Part shown: piece by piece, positions 11,999 through 24,518 of the stretch
How the letters are laid out: each line of letters begins with the position of its first letter
Position numbering within the stretch: the first letter of the stretch is position 1
Notes under the pieces: generated by a model
What the model was told of the DNA's origin: nothing
Seen by the model: the letters and a program-made list of their open reading frames with translations, nothing else
Databases searched by the model: none
Source: Yarrowia lipolytica
Taxonomy: Eukaryota > Ascomycota > Dipodascomycetes > Dipodascales
Length of the DNA stretch: 64,000 nucleotides
Direction: 5' to 3'
Assembly: GCF_001761485.1 (NCBI RefSeq)
Contig: NC_090772.1
Coordinates: 2,230,501-2,294,500 of the forward strand
Program-made: the position numbers and the translations under genes

Positions 11999-14900
11999 AA
12001 GTATTCATTTTCAAATTTCTGAAACAAGTCTAATCTGAGCAGCCAAAATGTTGGTTAAATCAACAAAATTGCAGAAACAAGATAAAAGTCTGCCGAAAAA
12101 AGATTTTCGATTGGTTCGAGTGGTTCGACAGGGAAGAGAGAAGCTCCTGTGGTGTTATCTGTTCTATGACGTTCTCCAGAGACTTTTCCAGAGGCAATAA
12201 TTTGGTGGGATCAGAGAAAAGGGAGAAAAAGAAACAGGTGGAGATGTAAGTACAAGTAGGCCCATAAAGGATTTTTAATCAAAATTGATTTGATATCTAT
12301 TCTTTTCTCAGGAATGAAAATCAATTTCAGGAAATGGTGATCAGTTGAGGGAGTTGTTCCATAAATACGGTACAGTGCAATACATGTAGTCCTCTGAGAA
12401 AAATGAAATTTGTACCATTGAAATGCACGTGATTTTTTAACCCCACTCTTCCTGTTCTTCGTCATTCACTTGCTTGACTCCGCCACCTTTGGCTTAGTCA
12501 GCAGAGCTTCTAAAAGAAAAAATCTAAAAAATAGGGTGTTCGAAAAACTATGGCTTGCGCCAGGTCGGCGTTTGCTCCGACAAATAGGAGACGACAAACT
12601 TTATGATAAGTCAAAAGAGAGAGAATTTCGGGCACGTGACCATATTTTCCTCCTCGTTTTCTTTCGTCCACACTTGTCCAAATTCCATTATCTTCTCTGT
12701 AGCCCATTCTATGTGCCCTTTCGTCTATTCTTTCCGTTCCGGCACCACTTACCTTTTAACTAAAGTTCTCAACTAAGTTAGTCTATACGAACAGCAAATT
12801 AAAGGTAGATTGGAGTAAAGTCAAGTAAATTGCTAATTTCCGGTTTGTAATGGTTTTTCCACAAAACACAAGAAAACAAGCGGGAATCGACAAGACAATA
12901 GAAACAAGAAACGACGGCTATCGCATAGAGAATGCGGATGCAGGACGAGGTATAAGAACGAAGTCACATGACGTCAAAAAAAGCAACTAGGGGAAAAGAT
13001 GTTGGAAAAGGTGGGCATGATAAACTAAGTGCGAGTCACGTATGGTACCGAGCCGAGTACAGTACTTGTAAGTGGAGGAGGAAAGATGTACAGCAGAAGA
13101 GAAGACACAAAACTATGCGTGGGTTCTGTATCACGTGACTTGTCAAGAGCTCGCCGCCGTCGATTTATTTTTACCATTACAAGTACATACTGTACATAGT
13201 CCTTGGTATGGCCCGTTCCGGCAACCTAACTCCAGAGAGTTCGGAGATAAAGCGTCGGGTCCGAAATACCGATCCTTTCAACCAAATAAAGTGCCGAGGC
13301 AAAGTCCCCAGGTATTTTAATTCCGACCGAACACCTTGTCTCCATTTATCTCCAAGATATGGTTTCATGGTCATAACTGGGCTCTATAATCGTAGCAAGC
13401 GAGTATATGGGGAGCTTGTTTGGTATCATTTTGATCAGGAGAAGCTGCTGATTACAATGGTGGTACTTTTGTTTGTTTAGGACTTTTCTAGCGCAACACT
13501 TTGTTATACGGAGTAATTCTGGTCCTTATCCTACCAATAAGGTCGAGGCTGTGGCTTCATGCTGATATGAAACGGCACCAAATGTTATATTGCGGAGATA
13601 TCTTGAGTTTTCGGGTCACGTGAGTTCGGGGGGAGACAGCTGGGTTGGTTTTCGGAGATGTCTGGTGACGTTTGCCATGGAAGTTGTCGAGTCATGCCAC
13701 TGAGGAGCTTTTGTTGCACGAATACAAGCGTCAATTGTACAACCGAAGTACAGTAGAGTACTTTTACGTGTACAGTAGAGTATTTTTAGTCGTGTTTTCG
13801 ACTCAGGGCGCACTACAGTACTCGTACTTGTTTCAGCATTCATTTTGTTTGTATTCTAGAATGTCTCTCAAAAAAAAAAAAAACATTTAAATTTGTTTTT
13901 TCTAGGACAGAAGAAAGGCGAAATACATGGCAGCATGTTACAGGGTCCGGGGGCGTATTCATAGTGATAGTTTATGTGGATTGATATGTATGTCTGGGGG
14001 TTTACTGGATTATTGACTCTTGTCAGTAGGTGTTTTTGTCGTATTACTGAGACAGAAATACGAAGCGGCTGAGGAGGCATTTACAGGAGGGGTTTTTTGT
14101 ATGACTGATGTGTGAAATGATGATGATTGTTACTTTTCGGGAGGTATCTTGGTCCAAGTGTTAGCATCCCCAGGAGTCGAGTGCATTGTCAATTAACAGT
14201 CAACTAATTTACTTGATTAATTAGCTACTCTTGACTTGACTTGATCTGATGGTTTATAGAGTCAGTTGAGATGCGAAATGGGGAACGGTTTCCATGCTTC
14301 AGGGTAGGTGTTGGTCTCCACATAGGTTTCTTGATCTTCTGGTTTATTATTTCGGATTATGGGCATTATTGTTAGACATCAGAGGATATTTGACTCAGCT
14401 TACGGACTACCAGAGAATAAATTAAAAAAAAAAAAAAAAAAAAGGAACAAAATATATTTAAAAATATATATTTTTTTTTTAAAAAAAAACACCAAAAACA
14501 CTTTAGAAGCTCCTAAATGGCACAAAAAAAGCACAATATGGCACTTGATACACTAAAACTATTCGTCATTGTCAATTTCATGTTATTGACCAACCAAAGT
14601 TGTGTGTGAGTGGGTATAACCATCTTCGGTCTACTCTACGGTCAATACTGACTTCACTCTGACGACTACTTGTAGCTCTGTCAGCTTCATCATGTTGGGT
14701 TAAGCTGCCGAAAGCCCCGAGACCTCTGTTTATTTTCCCCCATCTATGATAATTTTTGCCGTGGTTTGCTAAGGGTGGGTGATACCCAGTCTGGACCTGC
14801 AATATCCATTTGAAAAGGTGATACCCGAGACAATTACTTTTCTTTATGATAATGTCTCTAGTCTTTCGACTCGCCTTGACCTCACCAATTGGTCACAACT

Positions 14901-15416
14901 GCTCACCTCTGCCATCTTTGACCGACTTCTGTTCCTCTATGATAGCCTAGAGAATAACTTAGGACCACCAGCGTTTAGCACCGGCGCTAAAACAAGAGCA
15001 CCATTCCCGCCACTAACTCCACAAATACGGCATTCCCCATAGCTGGTTTGTATTGCATGACGTCCTCTCTGCTTCGAGCTTCGTCTAAAATCACCGATCA
15101 CGGCACATATCAGAACCGCCGCTCGTGCAACGGTCCTATAGCTCGTTAAGTGGTCTGACAATGTCAAACGTTTTCACAAAACGTGGGAAAAGCCTTAGAG
15201 ACAAGATTCAGAGTGGAACGTAAGGCTCTAGTCATTTTGTGTCGTGTTGTTGGTGTCGAAAGCTGACGGTGTAGATACTGCGGGACAACTGACAGTGGAG
15301 AACAGGAGTAAGAATGGTCGCTGAAGGGTCTATGTGACACAGACATCTTGCACGTGATTCTGGGGCAGTATTACAAGCCTCGCATACAGTACCTTGGGAT
15401 ATAAAAAACGGGGAAG

Positions 15417-15512
15417 AAGGGGAAAAAAGACGAAAAAAAGAAAAAAAAAAAAAAAAAAAAAAAAAAAGGGAAAAAGGGGGAAAAAAAGGAAAAAAGGGGA
15501 AAAAAAGAGGGG
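15417..15512 (+). repeat. Purine-only tract (poly-A with G blocks)
   Basis: Almost 100 bases of A and G lie on the plus strand, including an unbroken A run of about 27 and several GGGGAAAAA blocks. This is a homopurine tract of the kind that can form unusual DNA structures. Confidence 0.8.
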
Positions 15513-18500
15513 GGGGAAGACAACACTGAACTACGTCAGTGTTATGAAATAGTTCGTGTATTATCCAGTAGCAAGACTCTTTTTTGAAAGTTACTTTAGG
15601 GATAATCATGTCATTTTTGATAACCCATTTTCCAGACCATCACCATGGTTCAAGCTGTTGTTATATTAAGCCAACTTTTTTTTTCGACGTAAATCAGAAC
15701 CAAGTCAGCGGTTTCAGATGTTGATATTCCGGGGAATTAATGCGAGAAATGGACTTTGTAACTTATTTAGATCAACTCTGGTTTTTCCAATTCCATTTTT
15801 GGACTTTTACACACATTTAACGCGTCGACATATCCCAATGGTCTGTCTATTCTCATGAACAAATTTAAAAGACCCCGGAAGGCTCCAGGTAGCTCCGAAA
15901 AACCTCCGAAAAAATCGTAGACTCGTGAATATACTACCAGGAATACGGCGGAGAAGTCTCTGTCACTATAGAACGGCTTCTGGGGGGAGTGTTGCAGCTA
16001 CCAAGAGAGTTATGGAACGGTGATGCATTTATGAATGGCATTGAACCTACGCGTCCGACAATTCGGGGCTCCGGTTAACAAATCATAGCGTGGTTTACTG
16101 CCTTTAGCCGTCAAAACTAATGAATTGTGGTCGTGAACAATGGATTGTAGTCAGGAACAAAGAATTGTTTGCGCTGTTTCGTGTGTATGGATTTTTGGCT
16201 GCTGTTTTGAGACCCTACCGAAGGGCCATACGTCTAGGAGGAACAATGGAAGCCATGATTGGAATTTTATATATCCAGGAGGAGTAATAGGAGATCATTT
16301 TGGAGTTTTAATACAGTGGTTTCTGTCCTAAATGGAATCCATATATTCTACTAGAGCGCTAGGTGTGGTTAACATAAGAAATTATGTCACGCACACACAG
16401 CTTTAGACCATTGCTTGTTTCTGAGAATCGAGCGCCGTTTGATGGTTCGACTTCTAGAAATAGAAGGAAGCAGCCAGTTCGAATGCCCGCGCGATCATTC
16501 AGAACAGACAAAGAAGACCGTGGAAAAACTCACCCAAAAAACCACCACCTGCATCGCAGAAACAGGGCTGGTTATGGTTACACTCTGTGACAGCATTCTT
16601 AGAGATGCATAGAAAGACATTTATGCCGGGGCTTGTGGGTGACAGACAGACAGACTGAATGACAGACGCGGTGCTTTTTCTTCTTCTTTTTTTCTTTCTT
16701 CAGCAAGCTTGATGCCACGTGGGCTTTTTCTTGTCTTGCGTACTCGTTGGATATGACAGAAAGTGAATGGCGTGGGTTGGAGTTGTAGAGTGAATTTTGC
16801 ATAACAAATACATTAACTAGTTGCAAGTAGTCACTTAGTTGAGAAGCTTGCGGAACTGGTAGCGAGAATGAGAACATGTTGAGATCCGGAATTACGTCAT
16901 TAGAGGTTTGTCAACTCATTGTTCAGATGTCGAAGAGAAGGAGAGGTGTAGCAGATATGGAAAGATCTCATAAGTATGAAATCATGACATTCATACTACT
17001 TTAGAAGTCTGGAGAAGGTGACGGAAGCTGACGATCGGTCGTTGAAGATCACAGAAGCAGTAAATTGGCTGTTGAATCTGGCGCTCTTCTGGAACAAGCC
17101 AATGAAAACCCACTCCTTTTGAACTGGTACTATAGCAATAGTTCCTGAGTGATTCTGAGGGACACGAAAAAGAGTATTTTGGTAAAAGTTGCATCATGGT
17201 TCCATTTTGTTGTTTCTGTGGCGACTATTGAGTCATTTTTGATGCTGGCTGAGGCTACTGTTCCAACCTGGCGGTGGCAATGTTGGACGCAATGCTATCA
17301 TTTCGACGGGTGAATTGTGCAACCAACTCCAACGCTGGACTTTTGGCTGGAGAGATCAACTCTGCAGCGCAAAATCAGAGCGTTCTGCCCTGTACGATCT
17401 TTTATTTCAAGTCCTTTGCAAACCCCTCCAAGACACTGCAATGTGGTTATAAAACGTGATTGGACCTCACTCAGTTAAAACCGGTCGTATCTTACAGATG
17501 TACTCGTAAGTAATTGGAACTAGGCCAAAAAATAGCTACGAAGGAGCCTTTTGGAGCCTTTCCAATCGTAAAGAGTGGCTATTTTCGGGTTCTGACAAAA
17601 AAGGGAGGGAAAGACTAGCAAACAAGGCTACTATGGCAAATCTTCTCTGTAGCGGAGTCCTCGATATTCGTTTGTGTCCAGTTCTGTCTGTATCCAGGTG
17701 CTCACTGTGCTCACGATGTTCACGGGCTCTGTCGTTTTTCCAGTAGTGACACAGTCGAGAAGGTCCTATCCCCGAGATCGTCAAGTTGTGAAGTCTTCTG
17801 GTGTCGAGTCGTCCAGTCGTCTAGTCGTCAAGTCTTCAGAGTGGAGTCGTCAAGCCGTCAAGTCTTCAGCTCACGAGCTCAAGAACTGAAGTGGAGAATC
17901 GTCGACACGACTGAAGGGGATCTACCGAGTCTGAACCAGTCTAATCGAGCTGAACCAGTCTGATCAAGCTGAACAAGTCTGAACGAATATCCGAACCAGA
18001 CCTGATCCGATCAAGCCAGACTTCATGAACCCTGACAACTGATTAAACCGTCCAAAATCGACGATAAAAATTCATTGATAGGACCTTTCAAATGGGCTAA
18101 AGATTGGAGGTTGTGGGACCCTCAAACACATGTATAAGACTCGACTATACTTGCCGTCGCTCCACACAGCCACATGTGCGCTCGGTACGGCACTTTTTGC
18201 GAGTACCAGTAGCTGCTACTTGTGCATGGACTTGTGATTGGCGCCAGACTTATGATATCGACCGACGCAATGGCACGTACAGTACAGTTGCCCCCACTGC
18301 ATGCATTTACATGGTGGCCACTTCGCGGCTTGTTCCATAGACGGCAATGGAGCTGCGTGGTCCACATGATTCATGTGGTGGGCCTGGCATGGCTCATGTG
18401 TGTGTCATCACGGCGATTCCAGGCAGGGAAACGGGGTCTTCTGTCATTCCTCCGTGGCACATCCTCCACAATCGGAGTTTTCAGGACCCCCTGTTCCGCT

Positions 18501-19101
18501 CGCCCTCAAATCCAGCCAATTTTAATCCCCATTGATTTTTCTGGGTTGCTCTAATCCTTGATCCGCTTCAAACTAACCGGATCTCACCGACGGAGATTGC
18601 AAGTGTAGTCCGGTGATCGGTTTGGGAAATATTCCATACCGCTGCTGCTCGTCGTTGCTTTTTGCGCGGTGCTTTTTCTGTCTGGGAAAAAGCAAGGAAA
18701 AAGCAACGACGATATTGTCTCTGTAGTTTGGAGTCGAAAACCTAGACCTGCAAACGGCGGACTGTACATGAAGGGAGAGCAGGAAGCAGGTAGCAGGGAG
18801 CAGGGAGAAGTGAAAAGAGAAAGGGAGAGCTGGGGTTCAAAAAAAAAAAATGGCCTGATTTTTTTTGGGCCACAATTAAAGTGTCCGATAATCCACAAGG
18901 GGAATCTCTGAAGGGTCCGATCATATGCAAAACGTATAATAGATTGTGTGGAGCATTTTAGACACAGGGGCGTTTCGTCTCGGGTACTGTACAGTACGAG
19001 TACAAGGGCGTACGTCAGCTAGAAATTGGATGAAGATTTCTTTATTACAGAGGAGATTTTGTTTGCTTTTACAAGTATTCCTTTTTGATTCCACCAGCAA
19101 C

Positions 19102-19262
19102 TGGATTTTTAGGATTTTTTACTTTTTTTTAATTTAAATTTAATTTAATTTAATTTAATTTAAATTTAATTTTAAGTTAATATTATTGTATTTATTTATA
19201 TTTATTTTTATATTTATTTTCTATTTTCTATTTTTCTATTTGATATTTTTATTTTCTATCTG
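19102..19262. repeat. AT-rich AATTT repeat tract
   Basis: The tract is built from repeated AATTT/AAATTT words followed by TATTTATTTT-type sequence and is nearly free of G and C. It is a low-complexity stretch with no gene. Confidence 0.75.
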
Positions 19263-22200
19263 TTACTGTTTGAAGCTCGCTTAAATTGTTTGTTCTTTCT
19301 TTTGACACTAATTATTCGTGCCGTTTGCCGGCGGGATATGAAAAAGAAATTCCTCAGAGGCGAGAGATAGCACAACAAAAAAAGCACTTGCAAATGCGCA
19401 AAACACCGACTATATGCGGACCCTGCAAATCACTATCGACCAAGATAAGCCACGTGATGTTATACGGGCTTGAATAATGATCCAAAATGAAGATGCCCAG
19501 AAAAAAAAATTAAAAAAAAAAAAAAAAAAAAACCTCCCCCCCTGTCTAAAATGCTCCATTCCTTCACAGTACCGTTGGATAATTACAAGTTCAATCCCTC
19601 CCCTCCCTCTCATCAACAATATATCATATACAGTGCTCTCTCATACTCCTCGATCTTCAGTTTCAAAACGACCATCCCTGCACTGTTTTTGAACGCACGT
19701 ATATATGTATAAAAGAGCAAAAAAAACCCCCCGGCTGCTTCGCCATGATTGCTCTATGATTTCAAATAATAAAAGAACCGGCGAAGGAAGCACATCCAGT
19801 GGAGACAGAGCGAGATTACCGCACCGAACCACAGCCTATCTGCTAAAAGCCGTCTAGGTTTGACATGAAATGTCCAATTTATGGGCAATACGAACACAGA
19901 CTAAGTCATTAGAATTGCATTAATCGGGCCAATCTGTTGATGTACTCGGTTGCTTTATTGCTTGCACACACAGTCGCTGCGCCATCCTATATCCGTGATT
20001 TTCAACCTGCAGCAAGACAAACCACCAATGTTAAACAACACAAGAGCGAAAAGGAATGGCAAAGGGATATCGTTTGATAAGTTGGCTAACAAGGTGTCTT
20101 AGAAGAAAGTGCGGATCTCAGTTCCGAAATCACCCTTGTTCCTTCCGTTCGGGAGCAGGTGCAGTAGGTTTCAATAGGAGGTGTCTCTGAAGATGGAGAT
20201 TGGCTGCATTTTTATGGATTTCTGTATGCTGATGTTAGGAAGAATTGGACTATACCATTTTAATCTTTGAATCTGTGTGATTCCAATGGTGGTGTTTATA
20301 TATTTCTGAGACCACCATGTCACTCATTCTCACGATTCCACCCCCTTTCAAGTTTACATTGAAAAAATAATTATTGATACAGGGCTACTAAACTAGATTC
20401 AATTAGCAACATAAGTACATCAAATGTCACTAATTTCAGAGACATTGGATTCCGTCAACTTTTCCCTTCTCCTGCATTGCTCTATTGTCCGTTCTGGAAT
20501 GTGCGAAATTTCGCTATTTTCTGCATACTTTTGGAGTCGTCTCATTCTCGGAACCGGCTCTCAGAAACAATCGAAGAAGTTCTTCAATTCGATTTCGATC
20601 TCATCAGCTTCATTATCCATATGTCAGTGAGTACTTTTCCTTGATAGTTGTCCATTTGGGGTAGGTTTTGTTTACTCACATTTTTTTTGTTCCCTCTTTT
20701 CTTTATATGTATAAAATGAAAAATAGAACACTGATAAATACAGGAACACTTGACTGTTTGATTTTAACCAACTCCAACAACTCTTTCGTTCATTTCTTCT
20801 TGTTATATGACACCAACTCGACATTCTACACTCATATCTTCCATTTCACCCGCCACCATGCATCATTGCAACTACATTTCACATCCTAGGGAGGTATAGA
20901 CTTGTTCTCAAAGTTCTATACAGCAATATAAGCAACTTTTGCAGTTTTATTCGCCTTTAACTGATTTATTTCGGCCCTAGCCCAACACTATTCACATTGG
21001 AAAAGATGATCTTACAACAATCTGTGGCAATTTCTGTGGACACCAGCTCTCAACGACTATCACGACTTGTTCTTCTGTTCTTTGAGGCGTCTTCTAATCA
21101 TATCTGATTATCCCTGCTTGTACTCTCAGTCGCCAAGAGAGTGGCTGTCGGCGCTGAACACACGAAGAAAACATTATTTGGGCACTGAAAACTCCATGAT
21201 GTTCAGAAGAGAGTTTCTTATTGTCGACTCGAGAATTATTGGAGGCGTATAAAACGTTTTCATGCGTCTCTAGAGGTTTCAAGACGGAATTGGCGCAATG
21301 AAGACAAGCAGCTTCGGTATACCTCCCACTTTTTAAAGGAATAAATGTAGGCTGGAGTCCTTATCTCCCTCATTAATGAGAGTTCCATTGCTTATGAATG
21401 TCAATATATTGTTGTTGGACTATAAGTAAAACCCGGTTATAAACGCAACCATTAAAGTGCAGTTTTTGAAACCTCAACACTGGAATCACAAGATTGGAAT
21501 CTATTGTAGAATTATTTGTGTGACATTAAGAGTTGATTTTGAGTACAAGAATTGATCTATTGGATACCTGTCAGCTTTTATTGACAGGTTGGAGGTTGGA
21601 AACACCAGATTATGGTCTTCCACTCACATTTCCCATTCGATTATTTTTAACTAAACAAGACAATTAATTTAATATAAATTGTTAAAGAGACTGTTACGAA
21701 AACGAGACTCTTGGCTCCAGTGGGCACTCACGTAATTACCCATCTGCCATTATCTGCCATAATCAATTAATATCAACTATATCGCTGACGATTGAGGGTG
21801 GCTCGATCCCTTGTATTAAAAGCCATGAGAAACAAGGGTGCAATCACTTGTCCACAAGTTTCCACGTCCCAGACATCTATTTATATTATAATTATAATTT
21901 TCGTTAGTTCTTTAAAAATGTCTCTTTCATCTACGGGATATCCGTTTGAGTCCGCTGTTGGCATTCTTCGCTCGACTAAAACGTCTTCGACAGTAAGAGT
22001 TAGTCAATCTTTATCTTCGAGCGTGCTACTGAATATTGACCAGGTTTATAATCTTTACTGGTTGCTATATATTGAATAACCATGGCTTGCTAGATGTTTG
22101 CTAGATATTGGAAGCTGTGACTTGAAGGTAGAAAAGAACCGCCGTCGAAGTTGAAATGGAGACATGAAGATATTAAGGAACTTATTGATTGGTTCCAGAT

Positions 22201-23201
22201 GGCTTTTTATGACCACTGATCGAGTAACTGAAGTCCTCGTAACTGAAGCTGTACTACATCAGGTAACCCCATGTCAAGTCTCCGACTCCCTCCTGGGGAA
22301 CCACGTCAATAGCAGACTGCGGAGAAGCTAGAGTCCTCTCAAGGGTGTCCTGGGTGTCAGTAAGGACGCAACACTCCTGAGTATTGTCGAACCTGAACGC
22401 AAGCTGAGAAAGGGACTCGAGTTCTCCTCGAATCTGATTGCGTTCAGCTGAAGAGGTTTTGCTTTGGAAGACATCTGGATCTGGGTCCAGGTTGCAGATT
22501 TGCCGACCTTGCCGATCAGTCTGGACAGGGGGAAGCTGTTGTTCAATTTTTCAGTCTCTTACAATTGATGGTGATATATTTCCAAGACAGACTTCAAAAA
22601 AAAACATACTCTTCATGGTTATTGAATCAAGATAAACCATAGATGACAAATAAAACGACTGACACAACATAGCAAAGGATTTTTCTGGTACAGTACCATA
22701 CATCTCTTGGACCCAAGGAGTGTTAGTCATTCTTTAGGGCTAGCCTGAGAACAATTCCAGCTCTGAAAGACCCACTTATCTGGTGTTCCTTCCAGACTTT
22801 CTGTTCAGCAGTTGTGCATCAACTCGAGAAAAATGGGTGGCCACTCAAACTGTTTTGGTCAACTTCTGCTGGCTCACGAATCAACAAAACTGCCTTGACC
22901 AACTCGTCCCTCTGATATGCATTACAATACAGGATCGGATATCGCAACTCATTGAGATCATATGAGGGATTCTTCGTTTGTAAAGCATCAGAGCAAGTAC
23001 ATACTGTACCGTACAAGTATCCTGAATCGAGGTCAAAGCGTCTATTGAACCCTTCTAGCTAGTCCATAACTGCCATGGTTGTTCCAGACTGGCTCTCTAG
23101 AAACAATGTTTTACGAGATTCGGGTTGCAGATAGGTCGATGTGAGATTCTAAGGAAATTCGGTTCGTTGCGCACATTTCCGTGTTGTATTGACTGCCAAT
23201 T

Positions 23202-24037
23202 TCATTGTCGCTTCATCTTGCTCTTTTCATGGTCATTCGGTAGTGATTGGGGCTGCTGCGACATCTGCTTTCTCTTCGGCGTCACTCTCTTCTCATCCTC
23301 CTCTTCAGCGTCTTCTTCATCATCATCTTCTTTATCTTCGTCCTCTTCTTCTCCCTTCTCAGATTCAGCCTCGACTTCAACTTCAGAATCAGACTCAGCT
23401 TCGACTTGGATACTCTCCCAAGAATCTTCAATTCCAACCTCCTTCTCCTTTTCCTTCTTCTCGTCATCGACAATTGCAACAGGATGAACACCTTTGGTCT
23501 CGGCTTCTACTCCAGCCTCCACATTGTTGTTATCGCCATCAACCACCTCCTCATAATCCTCCATCACCTCATAAGCGTCGTGAAACTCTTCAGGGGGATC
23601 CAGAAACATCCAAATCGGCTCCCTCGAAGACCTCAACAATCTGAGCGGTCTTGTCAGCAACTTCATTGATAACAACGTTCTCCACGACGTTTTCGACCAT
23701 TCCGACCTTCTCGAGGATAGATCGGTGGCCGGTCTCGTCCACTTTGGCCTCGTCAGGTCTATCTCCACGTCCTGCTCCTCAGCCTCCTCCTTCTCGGGCT
23801 CATCTTGTTCACACTCGTGTTCAACCTAATGACCACAGCGCCAACATCAACAGAAACACCACCGTCAACCTCTTCAGGCTGCTCGACAGCGTGAACAACA
23901 AACTCCTCTACTTGTAGGGGGAAGACACTCATCTCCTGAGCTTCATCCCGAAGGGTCAGCTCGGAATGGGGAACAGCCCGAAGAGCTGTCACTCTTGGTA
24001 ACATAGTAAGTCGAGTTATTGGCGTTCGATAAATCAT
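23202..24037 (-). pseudogene. Acidic-protein pseudogene
   Basis: A coding-like stretch broken by frame changes. From its 5' end, one frame starts at ATG 24037 (or ATG 24004) and runs to about 23825. Near there a second frame takes over with an acidic segment (EHECEQDEPEKEEAEEQD). Around 23765 to 23600 a third frame carries protein-like sequence (HRSILEKVGMVENVVENVVI). The second frame then resumes with a Glu/Asp-rich tail containing EDEDKEDDDEEDAEEEDE and ends in a Lys/Arg-rich stretch. At least three shifts in about 800 bases suggest a decayed gene. No donor or acceptor sites are placed to explain them as introns. The VENVVENVVI segment faintly resembles the core of the H/ACA assembly factor Naf1, but I cannot support that name. 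Sequencing error is an alternative explanation. Confidence 0.5.
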
Positions 24038-24123
24038 ACACTAGTTCGTTTTTCGTTTCGGTGTGCGCTGACTAATAACCCGACCCATTGACCTTGCCAA
24101 AATAAACTTCGAGCAAGAAAATT

Positions 24124-24197
24124 GGTTTCTTGGTCTAGTTGGTCATGGCATCCGCTTTACACGCGGAACGTCGGCAGTTCGATCCTGTCAGAAATCA
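24124..24197 (+). tRNA. tRNA-Val(UAC)
   Basis: A 74-base cloverleaf. The acceptor arms GGTTTCT and AGAAATC pair fully (one G-T pair), with discriminator A at 24197. The anticodon stem TCCGC/GCGGA encloses loop TTTACAC, giving anticodon UAC, which reads GUA valine codons. The T arm is GGCAG, TTCGATC, CTGTC. The A box (TGGTCTAGTTGG) and B box (AGTTCGATCCT) are both present. No intron. A run of T follows at 24199, fitting Pol III termination. The gene starts 87 bases from the 5' end of the pseudogene on the opposite strand. Confidence 0.95.
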
Positions 24198-24198
24198 T

Positions 24199-24205
24199 TT
24201 TTTTG
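24199..24205 (+). terminator. Pol III T-run terminator of tRNA-Val
   Basis: A run of T begins almost directly after the discriminator base, as expected for RNA polymerase III termination. Confidence 0.75.
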
Positions 24206-24439
24206 GATATTTCTTTTTTGCGAAATTCCGGGTCCAGAATCTCTGTTGTCCAAAGTTTGCTGGTAGACGACATACATGCGTGCATTTGAGAACGAAACCG
24301 GCATTGCTTGCACATTACATTGCATGACATCGCTTTCGGGGGTCTTGGAGAAGCAACCCAAAGGTTTTTCTGTCCGGCAAAAAAAAATCAAAAAAAATGG
24401 AAACATTTGCCGACGGAATGGAGAAGGAAGAAGAGTACT

Positions 24440-24518
24440 GATTTTTTGATTTTTGATTTTTGATTTTTGATGTTTGATTTTTGAGTTTTAATTTTTGATT
24501 TTTTATCTTTTATTTTTG
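24440..24518 (+). repeat. GATTTTT tandem repeat
   Basis: About nine imperfect copies of a 7-8 base TTTTTGAT unit lie in tandem. A simple repeat with no gene. Confidence 0.85.

Larger units (their letters stand above)
11999..23201. other. Gene-free spacer with many low-complexity tracts
   Basis: No gene or RNA gene is supported in this 11 kb. Poly-A runs lie near 13870-13884, 14424-14443, 15433-15467 and 19512-19531. A very AT-rich stretch with AATTT repeats lies at 19102-19262. Degenerate CAGTCGTCAAGTC and CTGAACCAGTC repeats fill about 17785-18030. GTAC-containing words such as TACAGTAC recur throughout. The open frames here are short and unconserved in appearance. Confidence 0.5.

Noticed and set aside
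12739-12775. ACTTACCTTTTAACTAAAG as a U1 or U5 snRNA piece
   Set aside because: It resembles both a U1 5' end and a U5 loop only loosely, and the flanking conserved loops and Sm site are missing.
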